Position numbers and translations under genes: made by a program. A DNA stretch of 64,000 nt from Septoria linicola. Taxonomy: Eukaryota > Ascomycota > Dothideomycetes > Mycosphaerellales > Mycosphaerellaceae. The stretch covers positions 1,116,001 through 1,180,000 of the forward strand of contig CP099422.1 in assembly GCA_024114885.1 (NCBI GenBank), in the 5' to 3' direction. The notes beneath the pieces are model-generated. The model did no database searches. It was not told the DNA's origin and saw only the letters and a list, made by a program, of their open reading frames with translations. This document shows, piece after piece, positions 45,518 to 56,400 of this stretch (the first letter of the stretch is position 1; every line of letters starts with the position of its first letter).

Positions 45518-46513
45518 CTATCTCCAGTAGAGTGGACAAGAGGCTTTCGTAACCTTCTCCCAAACCTGATCGAGAGCATCCACAGTCGCCTGCGGCAGCG
45601 GTCCTTGCTCAAGGATGTCGAGATTGGTCTCCAACTGCTCGCGGCTACTGACTCCAATGATGATGCCATCTGACCCATTCACAACGTCGAGCTTGCTATG
45701 ATGTACACACCATCTCAACGCCACCCGCGGCAGCGTCAAACCGTGTTCCTTCGCAACAGGCTCCAGAATCTGCAAGGCTTCAAAGTTCGCATCCCCAAAG
45801 TAGCGGTCGCGATACATCTTGCCCACAACAGGATCTGTATCGGAGAATCTACCATCTATAGGTGCATCGCTCGACCTGTACTTGCCGCTCAGCACTCCGC
45901 CTGCCAGTGGATTATAGACGACGATTTCGAGGCCGAAGTTGCGACAACATGGTACCAGTTCCTCCTCAATCGCTCTCGTGAATGCGTTGTACATAGCCTG
46001 ATAGATCGTCGGCTGGATCCACTTGCGTTCTCTAGCGATGGTACATATCGTCGCGACTTCCCAGGCAGCGTAATTGCTCAAGCCAAGCTGTTTGAACTTT
46101 CCCTCCTGGTACAGCTCGTTGACTGCTTGGAGCGTTTCTTCAAACGGCACACTGCGGTCTGGGCCATGCAGGTAGAAGATGTCTACACTGTCAAAACCTA
46201 ATTCTGAGAGGCTCTTCTCGAGCTGCTTCTCGACAATCGCTGCCGCATGATCGCCGGGCTGGCGAGGGTACCATTTTGTGGCCAGCTTCAAGGCGCGTTT
46301 CTGCCATTGGGCATCTCTTGTCCATGCTTCCTGGTGGCCATCGACGTATGTTCGGGCAGTATCGACTTCATTGTAGCCACGTCTTTGTAGAAGGTCGAGA
46401 CAGTCGTTAAAGGTGTCCAAAGAGGTCATCCGCGTGCCAAATTGTTCGGTATCAGGCGGGCCAAATGTCATAAGTCCAAGTATTACGCGAGGTTTTTTTT
46501 CCTCGGACGCCAT
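45518..46513 (-). CDS. aldo-keto reductase, AKR7-like (aflatoxin B1-aldehyde reductase type)
   Basis: An NADPH-dependent cytosolic reductase of small aldehydes, 331 residues, single exon. ATG 46513 (MASEEKKPRVILGLMTFG) is favoured because AKR7 proteins begin shortly before the first beta strand; ATG 46558 would add 15 residues. Landmarks: LGLMTFG, NEVDTARTYVDGHQE (Asp and Tyr of the tetrad), LATKWYPR (Lys), VDIFYLHGPD (His), LGLSNYAAWEV, IYQAMYNAFTR, YNPLAGGVLSGKY and the cofactor-binding IIIGVSSREQLE at the end. All four catalytic residues can be seen. It shares a 333-bp upstream region with the broken alcohol dehydrogenase. Confidence 0.9.
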   Translation of the reverse strand: MASEEKKPRVILGLMTFGPPDTEQFGTRMTSLDTFNDCLDLLQRRGYNEVDTARTYVDGHQEAWTRDAQWQKRALKLATKWYPRQPGDHAAAIVEKQLEKSLSELGFDSVDIFYLHGPDRSVPFEETLQAVNELYQEGKFKQLGLSNYAAWEVATICTIARERKWIQPTIYQAMYNAFTRAIEEELVPCCRNFGLEIVVYNPLAGGVLSGKYRSSDAPIDGRFSDTDPVVGKMYRDRYFGDANFEALQILEPVAKEHGLTLPRVALRWCVHHSKLDVVNGSDGIIIGVSSREQLETNLDILEQGPLPQATVDALDQVWEKVTKASCPLYWR

Positions 46514-46846
46514 GGTGTCGACTTGACGATGTAAATCTTCGAGTATCATCAAGAACATGCTGAACTTGGTTCTGTAGAGGGTATGGTAGCAACTTATGCT
46601 GTCCGCAGACCATGACCCACGGCCGATGCGGCAACATCACCCACGGACGCCGACTCCATTTTCGGCAGGCGCGGGGCGTGCAGAACAGCACGAAGACCAC
46701 TGATAAGACCCGCCACGGGATCTCTGCCCATCATTGAGGATGAATAACAGTAGCAGTCTCCAGACCAGACAGTACGATGTATATATGATGCCACAAAGCA
46801 AGCCCTCTCCGGGGACTGGCATACCCAACAACGCCCAGAACTCGCC
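46514..46846. promoter_or_regulatory. divergent promoter AKR7-like / ADH pseudogene
   Basis: 333 bp between two divergent starts. TATATA at 46780-46785 lies about 62 bp upstream of the ADH ATG and would suit that direction. No clear TATA for the reductase. Confidence 0.4.
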
Positions 46847-48023
46847 ATGTCGCCGCAACCACTACCAACTCGTCACAAAGCCCAAGTGCTAGAAGAATTC
46901 GGCAAGCGATACATTCTCAAGACGTGGCCCATACCAACCATCACATCCAGCAACGAGGTCATAGTCAAAGTCGAAGCTGCCGGATACTGCCACACGGGTG
47001 CGGTCCTCTCTTCCGGTCAAAACTGGGGCGGCCACACACCACTCCCTCACATCGGCGGCCACGAGTTCGCCGGGACTATCGTAGCTCTCCCTGACCAGCC
47101 CTCCCAAGCAGCACAAAACTTAAGCCTAACTAGGCACGAGAGCCGGCGTTCCCGGACGAGGTTTCAACCCCTGCGGATCATGCTTCGAATGCCAAGACCC
47201 TGCCAGTGACGAGGTTGGCTATTCCTTCTTCTGCGAGGAAGGCCTCAGCAATGGTCTAAGCAGAGATGGTGGCTTCGCCGAGTACGCGCTTGTCGATGCA
47301 AGACAGATTGTCCCTCTGCCTGAGAGTATTGCATGTATTGATGCGGCGCCGCTGATGTGTGCTGGCATTACGATATAGTCCGCCATCAAGCGGTGCAGGC
47401 TGCGCGAGGGTCAACGATTGGGTATTGTAGGGTGTGGTGGTGGGTTGGGACATCTTGGGCTTCAATTTGCTGATACGCTGGGATATCGTGTTACTGGTGT
47501 GGATGCTGCTGACGGGCCGTTGGAACTCGCGAGATCGTTGGGGACGCGAGCGACGATTATCGATGCGCGTGCGACGACTGCTGAGGCTGTCTTGCAGGAG
47601 ATTGGAAAGCAAGATCAGCAGACGGAGCCAGCTAACACAGGACTAGACGCTGTCGTTATCCTGCCCGAGACACAGCACGGATTCGATTTCGGCGTCAAGT
47701 TGTTAAAAAATCATGGCACATGCGTCGCGGTCAGTAAACCAGAAAAGGGCTGGCACGTTTCTGCATTCGACCTGGTCTTCCGTGACATCAGTAAGTTCGA
47801 TTGAGGGTATACGCAGGTCTCAAATGCAATGCTAATAGACGTGTTAGAATTGATAGGCAGCATGCTTGGCACCAAAACCACCCTGCAGGAAATGGTCGAC
47901 TTTGCTGCGAAACACAACATCAAAGCAGTGAAGAAGGCATACGCTCTCGCTGATCTGAATGATGTCGTGGCGGATCACCACAAGGGTCTCGGAGGTCGAC
48001 AAGTCGTTGACATGTCCATGTAG
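46847..48023 (+). pseudogene. zinc-dependent alcohol dehydrogenase (MDR family), broken by frameshift and stop
   Basis: The remains of a medium-chain zinc alcohol dehydrogenase of the Adh1-like fungal type. The first part, from ATG 46847, carries the catalytic zinc Cys (AAGYCHTGAVLSSG) and GGHEFAG. Near 47131-47135 the frame must shift (frame 2 to frame 0; a 1-base gain or 2-base loss) to recover the zinc-lobe cysteines PCGSCFECQ...SFFC. After LMCAGITI, a TAG at 47376-47378 replaces the expected Tyr codon. The Rossmann stretch GIVGCGGGLGHLGLQFA, a single intron (47791-47838) and the C-terminal exon 47839-48023 are intact. Two independent lesions argue for a genuine pseudogene, though sequencing error at either site is possible. 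Confidence 0.78.
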
Positions 48024-48160
48024 GCGAGGAACATGTAGTATCCGAGGTAATAGAGCGTTGTGCTCCTTCAAGATACTCTAAACGACATCAGTTCTCTTAT
48101 CTGAAGCCGTATCATACTTCGCAACAGGCATCTATGCCATCCGGACAAGATCAAGCACAT

Positions 48161-49680
48161 CTACTCTCCCTTCTCCACCTCCCCACCCGTCGCACTAATT
48201 TGATTTCCCGCCAACCTGACCGGCAGCTTCCCTACCTGTCCTCCTTCACTCTTCCACTCTCCCTTTTTCGCCCTCTCACAAACCTCCTTCAAGACCTTCC
48301 CACCCCATTCGAAATCCTGCTCGGTCAAGTAAACTTGCGCAGACAACCTGACCCACCACTTTCCACCATGAATCAAAATCGCCAAGAAAGTGTTGTACTC
48401 TTCCACCAGAACGCGACTCATCCACTGCGCGATAGCCACGGCAGTGGGATACGATCCTGAAGCGTCGGAGTCGAATGACAGTGGGAGCTGAACATTCGCA
48501 AAAGCGCACTGGCCTAATGTTCGACCTTCGTTCTCCATGATCTCAGTCCCGCCTAGGCCTTCCGAGACGATGGAACCCGCTTGGCGCGCGAGGTGATTGT
48601 AGTAAGCCATGATAGCTTCCTCGCCTTTCAAGTCTTTCCAGGCGATCTTGCTGCGCCACTTTAAAGCGTCACCAACGCAGAGGTATGGGTTCGTATCAAT
48701 CGTGCCTGTGAACTCGAATTGATTCACAAATTCACTCTTCGAGCTTGGAGGAAGTGGCGAGACTGGACCTCCGGATTTGGCAGGAACGAAGCCGTGACTT
48801 GTGGGGAGACTGGATCGCATGAGAGGTTGGTTGCGGACGGGACAGTAGAAGACTGCGCAGCCACGGGGAACATGGAGCCACTTGTGGAGGTTGGAGATGT
48901 AGAAATCAGGATCGAGGGTGGCGAGATCCATTGGGATCTGGCCAATGCTGTGAGCGCCATCGATAAGGCTGAGGATGTTGTTGGAGCGGCATATCTGGGT
49001 GAGTTGTTGAAAGGGAACGAGCACACCGGGCATGCTGACGATGGAGTCAAAGATGGCAAGTTTGGGGGTCTGTCCAGCCGCTTTGATGGATGCGATTGTA
49101 TCTGAGAACGTTTGATTGAGGTCCGCATCGGAGATAGGGTAGGTGAACTCGATGCCTTTGCTTTGTACAGGCGTCGTCTCGGTGAGGTAGTCGATCGTCT
49201 TGTGGCATGCTCCGTAGATGGTAGAAAAGTAGATGATCACATCGCCGGGCTGCCAGACCAGATTACGAAGGACAGTGTTCACTCCCGTGGTAGCATTGGG
49301 CACAAAGACCACGGTCTCTGTGGGCACGTTCAGATACTTTGCGACAGCTTCACGAGATTCGTCAAGTTTGCGAGGATAAGTGTATCGAATGAATCGATCC
49401 GGCTGGCCTTCGCATTCATCCTGCAATGCGCGGAGAGATGTGCGGACGGCACGTGGATAGGTTCCGAAGGAGCCTATTCTTGATCAGCATCCAAGTCTCA
49501 TGTTTTGTCTGTACGGAAGCACGTACCATGATTTAGGTTGCGGTAGTCACCTTGAAAGAGGAAGTGTTTGGCTGCTTCTTCTCCCACCTCGATCTTATCG
49601 ATGTTGTTCGGATCAGCTGTCGCGTGATCAGTAGGACCTGACCCAAGAGTTAAGTCCTTGATATTCTGCAAGATCGACAT
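48161..49680 (-). CDS. class V aminotransferase-fold PLP enzyme (isopenicillin-N-epimerase-like)
   Basis: A pyridoxal-phosphate enzyme of the cysteine-desulfurase/epimerase superfamily, 488 residues. Two exons, 49680-49527 and 49473-48161 (intron GTACGT..CTGAT..AATAG), joined as NLNHG-SFGTYP. Landmarks: FVPNATTGVNTVLRN (cofactor phosphate loop), LIDGAHSIGQIP (Asp binding the PLP ring nitrogen), the Schiff-base Lys in NLHKWLHVPRG, and FTGTIDTNPYL. This subfamily includes hercynylcysteine sulfoxide lyases of ergothioneine synthesis and several unassigned enzymes; I cannot tell these apart by sequence alone. It has no signal peptide, so is probably cytosolic. A TATATAAA lies 47-54 bp upstream of the start. 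Confidence 0.85.
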
Positions 49681-49995
49681 GATGTATTGGTGGTTGTGCT
49701 GCGAAACAGACTTTCAATGGTTGTGGTATATAAACTGAAGTCGCGTTGGAATTTTGATGATTCATGCCTGAGTCATCAGTTTCGTTTGTGATAGGGCGTG
49801 CTTCGTGGCTGCATACGATCCACCACTTGAGCCGACTTTATGCAAAATGTGGATTGATCATGATTGCGAGTACGAAAGGAGTTGCGTTGCAGGTGCATCG
49901 ATACATCATTATAGGTACATCAATGTACTGCTGCCGCGATGAGTGAGTGACAACGGCTGCGGGAGCCCTGAGATCTGCCTCGGAGACATCATAAA
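49681..49995. promoter_or_regulatory. promoter of the PLP enzyme; TATA at 49727-49734
   Basis: 315 bp between two minus-strand genes. On the coding (minus) strand the sequence at 49734-49727 reads TTTATATA, at a suitable distance from the PLP-enzyme ATG. The rest has no coding sign and should include the 3' UTR of the RRG7-like gene. Confidence 0.4.
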
Positions 49996-51105
49996 TCACA
50001 GCGGCCGGCCCTGATAGACCAATGCAATCTTACTTTGCGGCTTGTCCGACTTTCCAGCAGTCGTGCTAAAGGTGTGAGTTGTCGACATGCCGGTCAGGCG
50101 CGCTTCGTGCGCGATGTGATTCCAGATGAACTGTTGCACCTGACCAATCTCGGTGACTTGCAGAAAGCCCATCGGCAGTCGACTGCGCTGCATAGCTCCT
50201 CTGACACCAGGCGTGGCAGGTTTTGCTGAGACCAGGAAAGCCATTACACCAGCACCTCGCCAGCCTGCAGGAGCACCAACATATGCCCCTTCCAGCTCTC
50301 GTACATTACAGGGCCTGCCAGTGCTCAGCTTGCACTGGATCAGGACCTTGAGCTCCCTCGGCAGGTTTCCAGCTGCCATGTCCTGTGGAAGAGACCACTC
50401 TCCCAGTAGGTCTATCCCTAGATCGTTCGCCCGTCCTGTGCGGTGCAGCTTGAAATGATAGCCGGCCAGCGCTTGCTGGACAGCATATTCGTAATTGGTG
50501 CCGCGGTACCAAGTGGACGCTGGGTCCATGTTTCGGGTGGTGGCATACGCCAGGAAGGAATCGAGGTCGTGGTGCTTGGACTGGTCCGTACGTGGGGAGA
50601 GCCGTGGTGGGGGCTCCGATGTAAGTCCGTTGCTTTGTTTGCGAGGAGTCTTGGTGCTTGTATCATTACCGTCCTGCTTTGTGCCCTTCATCATGTCTGT
50701 CAATGGCGCATGGCCAGCCACGTCGTCGGCAGTCTTGCTGCCTCTGTCAGTCTTCTTGGGAGCCGCTGGTCGCCGGCTGATGTCTGCTTTGCGCTCTACA
50801 GGCTGTGCCGACTTCTCTCGGGATGCAGTACCAGCGGCATTGAGCTTCTCCTTGCTCTCACGAGCGAGCTCGCGGAGATGCTGCCGCAGTGTGGTCACCT
50901 GGCGCGTCCTCTGCACCGGCTCCGTCCTCGGCAGCTGAGGTGGCGCAAAGTGGTGGAAGAAGGAATGCACGCCATTGGTGTTGGCGGCACTCGTCTTAGT
51001 ACATGTTGTAGGGCGAGAAGAGGTGCTTTTGTGAGCGACTCTGGAGCCAAGTCGCGTCTGCGGAGGACTCACGCATGATCGGCGGACGGCAGGGCGGATG
51101 AGCAT
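49996..51105 (-). CDS. RRG7: RRG7-like mitochondrial protein with PD-(D/E)xK nuclease-like core
   Basis: 369 residues from ATG 51105 (MLIRPAVRRSCVSPPQ...), chosen because it begins an Arg-rich mitochondrial presequence; the frame stays open further upstream, with other ATGs. A long Lys/Ser/Pro-rich linker follows. The conserved block near residues 195-280 reads TWYRGTNYEYAVQQAL...GRANDLGIDLLGEW...LIQCKLS, with a GIDLLG...QCK pattern as in restriction-endonuclease-like folds (Asp and the xK pair). This matches the fungal RRG7 (Required for Respiratory Growth 7) domain. Function in mitochondria is known only from growth phenotypes in yeast; nuclease activity is an inference from the fold. It lies head-to-head with MED21 (217 bp apart). 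Confidence 0.72.
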   Translation of the reverse strand: MLIRPAVRRSCVSPPQTRLGSRVAHKSTSSRPTTCTKTSAANTNGVHSFFHHFAPPQLPRTEPVQRTRQVTTLRQHLRELARESKEKLNAAGTASREKSAQPVERKADISRRPAAPKKTDRGSKTADDVAGHAPLTDMMKGTKQDGNDTSTKTPRKQSNGLTSEPPPRLSPRTDQSKHHDLDSFLAYATTRNMDPASTWYRGTNYEYAVQQALAGYHFKLHRTGRANDLGIDLLGEWSLPQDMAAGNLPRELKVLIQCKLSTGRPCNVRELEGAYVGAPAGWRGAGVMAFLVSAKPATPGVRGAMQRSRLPMGFLQVTEIGQVQQFIWNHIAHEARLTGMSTTHTFSTTAGKSDKPQSKIALVYQGRPL

Positions 51106-51322
51106 GAGACGACGTCGACTGCGCTCATGCTGCGACCAACACGCGATTGCGGTGCAAGTAATGAGTGAATGTCGCGTCGGTGAGGGAGGAGAGGAGAGGA
51201 GAGGAGGCGTGAGACGCGAGAATGGCGCGTCCATCAACGACGTCTTGGCGTGATTCTTCACACCACATGCAAGTGACATCGACTTGCACGCTAGAGCTTC
51301 TCTCCCTACCAATAATGGAATC
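51106..51322. promoter_or_regulatory. shared promoter of RRG7-like and MED21
   Basis: 217 bp between divergent ATGs 51105 and 51323, so a bidirectional promoter is likely. GA/CT-rich runs (ggagaggagaggagagg near 51184-51207) may keep it nucleosome-poor. No TATA box seen. Confidence 0.5.
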
Positions 51323-51841
51323 ATGGCGGACCGACTCACGCAGCTGCAGGACTGCCTGGACGACCTTCTCACGCACATGTACGCCTCGCTGCACTACACC
51401 TACCACCGCCATCCCTACGGCACCATCCCCGGCCAACCCCAGGGCCCGGACTTCCGCCTTGCTGGCGACAAAGAGGACGACGACAAGGAAGACAAAAAGG
51501 AGAAGGAGAAGAAGCTGCAGAACGACGCTGCTGCTGCTGCCAACGGCGAGGTTGTCAAACCCACCGAGCCGAGCACTCCCGCGCCAGAGACACCCGCCAA
51601 GTTCAATGAGAATCTGAGAGAGCTGGCCCAGCATCTCGTTCTCAAGGAGCAGCAGATCGAGTACATCATCAACTCGCTTCCAGGCATAGGCAACAGCGAA
51701 GTGGATCAGGAGAAGCGAATGCGCGAGCTGGAGAGGGAGCTGCGAGAGGTGGAAGAGAGGAGAGAGCGGAAGGAGCGCGAAAAGGAAGAACTCGTCGACT
51801 TGTTGGGCGAGGTCATCGGCAAGGTGAAGAGGGTGCCTTGA
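51323..51841 (+). CDS. MED21: Mediator complex subunit 21 (Srb7)
   Basis: A 172-residue, single-exon nuclear protein of the Mediator middle module, where it pairs with Med7 and contacts the RNA polymerase II machinery. The N-terminal MADRLTQLQDCLDDLLTHMYASLHY is the family signature, with RHPYG just after. A charged Lys/Asp/Glu and Ala-rich insert follows (about residues 50-90), then the C-terminal coil with ELAQHLVLKEQQIEYIINSLPGIG and a long Glu/Arg coiled coil. The length fits fungal Med21. The first ATG in the frame gives 13 extra residues of no similarity, so 51323 is chosen. Confidence 0.93.
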   Translation: MADRLTQLQDCLDDLLTHMYASLHYTYHRHPYGTIPGQPQGPDFRLAGDKEDDDKEDKKEKEKKLQNDAAAAANGEVVKPTEPSTPAPETPAKFNENLRELAQHLVLKEQQIEYIINSLPGIGNSEVDQEKRMRELERELREVEERRERKEREKEELVDLLGEVIGKVKRVP

Positions 51842-52524
51842 GTGGGACTCGTGGTCAGATGACGCCGGCGACATCGTATATGGTGCGCGCCATCTACCTA
51901 CTCCGAAGCATGCATGAACGCTCTCAGGATGCACCACGCCATCGAGCTCCGCACTCCGAGACAATAGCACACTTCGCATGCTAGAGTGAATGTTGCTGGC
52001 TGTTTGCTGGTCATTTCAAAGCGAACGCAGTGCAGAATCACACACCGCATGCACCTGTTTGCCCCTCCATACAACAAACATGTGCGGCACAAGCGATTTC
52101 GGCGACGCAGTAGCACAAACAACCTGGATTCTTGGTGCCATTGAGTCGCACAGAAGCACACTTTATCTTCCGCTATAGTGGGAGAAACTGTATCCAAGGC
52201 ACTCAAAGGAAGCACCTGTACTTGCTCGCCACCATGACTGGCAGAGTCAAGGCAAGACTGAAGACGCAACATCCCGTTTGTGTCTTTGTAGACTCGAATG
52301 GCAGGTCATACCCAACCTCGAGTCCGAAAAGCTCTTGCTTGGGCGTTGATACTTGCAAAACATGTTAGAAGTCAACACAACACGTCGACAAACTGTCATT
52401 CACTACAAACTGTTCACACGAAGCAAATTCACTAGGCCTTGTGCATCCATCGTCGAGGCCCATTGCCGCCCAGCACAACGAGCATTCGCTAAGTTCGCGT
52501 CTGTCTGGCGATCACAGCAACATC
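51842..52524. other. intergenic, no gene seen
   Basis: 683 bp between MED21 and the orphan gene. Short frames only, no repeat or RNA gene. Confidence 0.4.
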
Positions 52525-53064
52525 ATGGATCAAGAGTGTCCTCGCGGAGAGCATCTCAGCCCCTTGGTCGAATCGTCGAAGATGGCAGAACAGCGAGCAG
52601 AGCATGAGCGTCTCTCAGCAGTTGCGAGGCCGTCGAACAGCAAAGCCCCAGTCGATGCGAGCCCCGCAAGATCGATGAAACGAGCCGACTCGAAGATCAG
52701 CAACACTTCCGATCCCGCCTCACCAACAAGCAAAGACAACGGCAGCTCTTCCGCAGAGACTACATCTTACAACGACGGGACTGCATCAATGCACAGCGAC
52801 CAAAGCTTCGATCTTGGCTACAAAGGTAGACCAGCACGGCCTTGCGTCAACAAGAGCCATATGAGGGTCTGGAACTCCATGTACACTAGGCCGCTGGGGG
52901 AGATGCTGCGAGAAATTCTTGAAGTGCGGTACCCACTTCCTGCAGAGGGCGAGGATGAGAGAAGCCCACTGCTCGGCCTTGGCTTGCGCAGATCGAACTA
53001 TGGGTGGCTCTGCGGCTTGCGAAGATCGTGGCGTGTGAGGTTGAGACGGGAGGGCGAAACGTAA
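52525..53064 (+). CDS. orphan hypothetical protein
   Basis: A 179-residue frame from ATG 52525 (MDQECPRGEH). The first two-thirds is polar and probably disordered (SNSKAPVDASPARSMKRADSK, SDPASPTSKDNGSS). The last third is more ordered and amphipathic (RVWNSMYTRPLGEMLREILEVRYPLP, LLGLGLRRSNYGWLCGLRRSWRVRLRR). The frame has coding-like codon positions but no signal peptide or known domain. It may be a lineage-specific gene. I cannot exclude chance, though 208 open codons in this GC range is longer than most shadow frames here. Confidence 0.45.
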   Translation: MDQECPRGEHLSPLVESSKMAEQRAEHERLSAVARPSNSKAPVDASPARSMKRADSKISNTSDPASPTSKDNGSSSAETTSYNDGTASMHSDQSFDLGYKGRPARPCVNKSHMRVWNSMYTRPLGEMLREILEVRYPLPAEGEDERSPLLGLGLRRSNYGWLCGLRRSWRVRLRREGET

Positions 53065-53485
53065 GGGAATGTGTGTCTGTGGGCATTGACGGGCAGAAGC
53101 ACTACCTCTTCGGGCAGACCGCACAGCATAGTCGATGTGGCAGACATTGAAATGTATGCATAGGTGGTCTTCCATCTATGTATACCAGCCTCGCAGGATC
53201 TCTCGTGGCCGTTTCACTCGTCTATGCGCACAAAGAAGACAAGATCTGCTCTTCAGCTTCAGGTCCTGCTTGTTCCCTGTTCCCCCAAATGCCAATACAC
53301 ACAATATCAACAGCCAAGCAAAATCGAAGCGAAAGTCGCGGGTATCACACTCTTCCAACAAGCAAAGAGTTCCTGCCTCTCCCAGTCCCTCCATTCCTGT
53401 CCTCTCCCACGCTATGCAAAATGAAATCAACGATCCTACAAGGAAACATCTCCTCTCCCTCGATCTTCTTGTCCCCTCTCCTCTT
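53065..53485. other. convergent intergenic gap
   Basis: 421 bp between the orphan (plus) and Fmp27 (minus) stops. Nothing coding seen. Confidence 0.4.
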
Positions 53486-56400
53486 CTAATCTCTCAACCT
53501 CCCCAATAACTTCTGTGGCCCAAGAAGAAGCTTACTCTTCCGCTTCGACTCCTCCGCATCTTCATTCGAGTCTGCACCGTTACTCTGTCCACCACCACCT
53601 GCACCACTGCCATTCGTCGTCACTTGCTGCGATTGTCGCTGTCTGAGTCGATCACTGAAACCAGTCAAATGTCTCGTAATCGACGCTGCGCGATTCCGGG
53701 ACTCATCGCCGTTGTTGTTCGAGTTTGGTGAGAGTCTCTGTTGTCCTGATGCGTTTTGTCGAGGAGATGGGGTGCTGTGGTTATTGTTGTTATTGTACCC
53801 ATTATGATGGTGATACTGCTGCTGATGTCCATTGGCAAGACTAGGAGGCGGACCACCGTCCTCGGAGAACCGCAAACCGATGTCAGACCTCGAGTCTTCG
53901 GGAGAAGAAGTGTAGCTAAGACTCCTTCTCAACTGGCTTGATGCTGCAGCAGCACTACTACTCGTATGAGGTCTGGTAGCGGCAGTAGAAGGTCGACCGG
54001 AAGTTTCGCCAGATTCGAGAACAAAACTGCTCGTTTCGGAACTATTGTTGGTGATGGTTGTCCAATCTGCTGGGCCGGGCATGCTATTGCCGCCTTGACC
54101 GCCGACCCACGCTAGCTGGCTGCTGTTGGGGCTCATAAATGTGCTTCGATTTGCAAGCTCGCGCAATTTCGAAGTCATTTGCTTATTGGGTTTGTGGTGG
54201 CTGAATTTGTTGCCTACAATGGCACCGGCGTGACTGATGAGAGCTCTCACGACGTCCCTCTTTAGTTGCATGGCTAGATCAAGGTTCGACCAGGTCTTGT
54301 TGCGGTACTCCAGCGTGGGCATCTTGAAGACGAGGTCGTGAACATCTTCGATGTTGCGCTTGCCTTGGCCTTTGTACGATAGGCACAGGACCATGCTGGG
54401 GATCTTGACATAGGCAAGTGTCATATAGTTCGAAGCTCTGCTCATCATTTGAGTCAAGTCGTCAGAAGGTCGCTCTTTGTCCTTGTCCTTGTCCTTCTTC
54501 TTCTTGTCATCATTGGCTTGTCGGTACGCAACTGCTAGACGTTTGCTCTTGTCGTACTTGCTGTCACGATCATCACTGTCGGCTGTGCTGTGCATCGTGG
54601 ACAGAGATCGCTGACTAGGCGATCGCGCCGGCACAAGATTGGTCTGGGACAGTGCCTGTCGCGAAGCTGGAGTACGCGTGCCCGACACATTGCGCGAGGA
54701 CTTGTCGGAATGCTGGAACATTGCGAACCCATGTAGACCATGATTGTTGCTTGGATTGGAAATGCCAAGACCCTTGCTTTCGGGCCTGTTCTTCTTCTGC
54801 TTTGCAAGCGTGAGGGTAGGCCTCAGTCGTGCATCGAGTGATCCAGGTCCGTTGGGGTCACCTCGCAGTTCGATCGGTTCAGATTGCTCAATGCCGAGGA
54901 CAGACTGCGAGTCCTGCTTATCTGCATCTTCATTCTCCTCTTCTTGTGTGGGCAGCATGTTCTTGACCATGAACGGCGAGAAGCCCCCGTCAAATGCACT
55001 GCCGCCAACGCCGGGGAAGATGTACTCGAAGATCTTCTTTGCCACGTCTCGCTCGATCTGAAGCCTGAGTGGAACAAGGTCGACTTCAAAGTAGTCCACT
55101 ACTGGAATACCTGCTATGGCTTCCAGCATCAACCAGTGCACACTCAGCATCTTGCCATTTCTCAATTTGCGACCACCTTTGTGTTCATCGGTGAATGGCG
55201 ATATGATCTCTGGGTAGATGGCGTCCTTCAGCAGATTGTAGCCATTGATCCGTGTGATCTCCATGCTGTTGTAATTCGACCCGTCGTAATTGTCTGTTCG
55301 GTCAAAAGTGGCATCCTGGAGTTGCAGCTCAATCAATGACTCGCCCTTCTCCCTGATGAGATGCCATGCAATCTCGCGCGCCGCGATGTGGAGATGCATA
55401 TATCCGCCACTATTATCTGGCTCGCGTCGCTCCTCGACGTGCTGCTGGGAAGTGGTGATGGCCTTCATCATGAAGAACAGCTCATCTTCACAGCTGGCAA
55501 GGTCTTGATCTAGCTTGATTCTGTCCTTCCAGCCTTGTCGATCCAAGAACCTTTCATTCACCTGGAAATGCATCTTGATCTCCTCAAGCTGTCTGATCCG
55601 ATCTTGCAGCATTCCTACCATCTCCGGAGCACCTGTCAGATCGCTAAAGTCAGAAGCCAGCATGATCTTCTCGAGGCGTTCACTTCTAGTCTTCTCCAGT
55701 GGCTCATTATACAGCAAGAGATCCATGGCAATGACATACATCGCAAAGTACTGTGCTGAGTCGCAAATGGCACGGAAGTGCGGGAATTCGAGCCAGACGT
55801 GGTCCATCCGGCTCTCAGCCTCTTCTGCACTCTCTGCATTCATCGGCTCGCCTCCAGAGATGTCGTCGTTGTACTTCAGACGCAGCTGATTGTATTTGTC
55901 GTATCGTAAGCTTGCAGAAGTGCGGTGAACCACGCGGTTGAACCCATAAGGATTCGTCTGGAACTCGAACATGATCTCCATTGGTACCCATGGTGGCCAG
56001 AAAGTGCCTGCTTTCACGCCATAACGGTTGGCAGAGTAAAAGTGCACGTACTCCGTTGAGAAGGTCTTGGTGCTAGTCACGAACATTTGCACACTATCGG
56101 CAGCTGCGTTGAAACGACGCTGCACAAGGCCACTGACATCGTCGTCAATTTTGTCCTTCTCCATGATCTGCACGACCTTCAGCTGCATGCCCTTGGCTGT
56201 AACAAGTACGGCAGACTTTGGGTTCTTCTCGCTTTGGAGTTGCACTTGTGGAGCGATCAGACGGAAGTGATACGTGTTGAGAGGCGCAAATTCGACGGCA
56301 ATGTCGTCTGTCGGACCTCCATTGCCGCCTGTCTCCCATCGCTCGAGGTTGTCTGGCTCATCAGCATCTACGAAGCTGCGGCCATCGCGTAGCAATTCGT

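Noticed and set aside
47081..47132. A possible intron (GTAGCT..CTAACTAG) that would explain the ADH frameshift
   Set aside because: The branch-like CTAAC would touch the acceptor, the phase would still be wrong, and the removed residues are conserved in the family. The in-frame TAG at 47376 would remain anyway.
48161..49680. Specific assignment of the PLP enzyme to ergothioneine biosynthesis
   Set aside because: The subfamily is similar, but no residue I can see distinguishes it from other isopenicillin-N-epimerase-like enzymes, and no other pathway gene is nearby.
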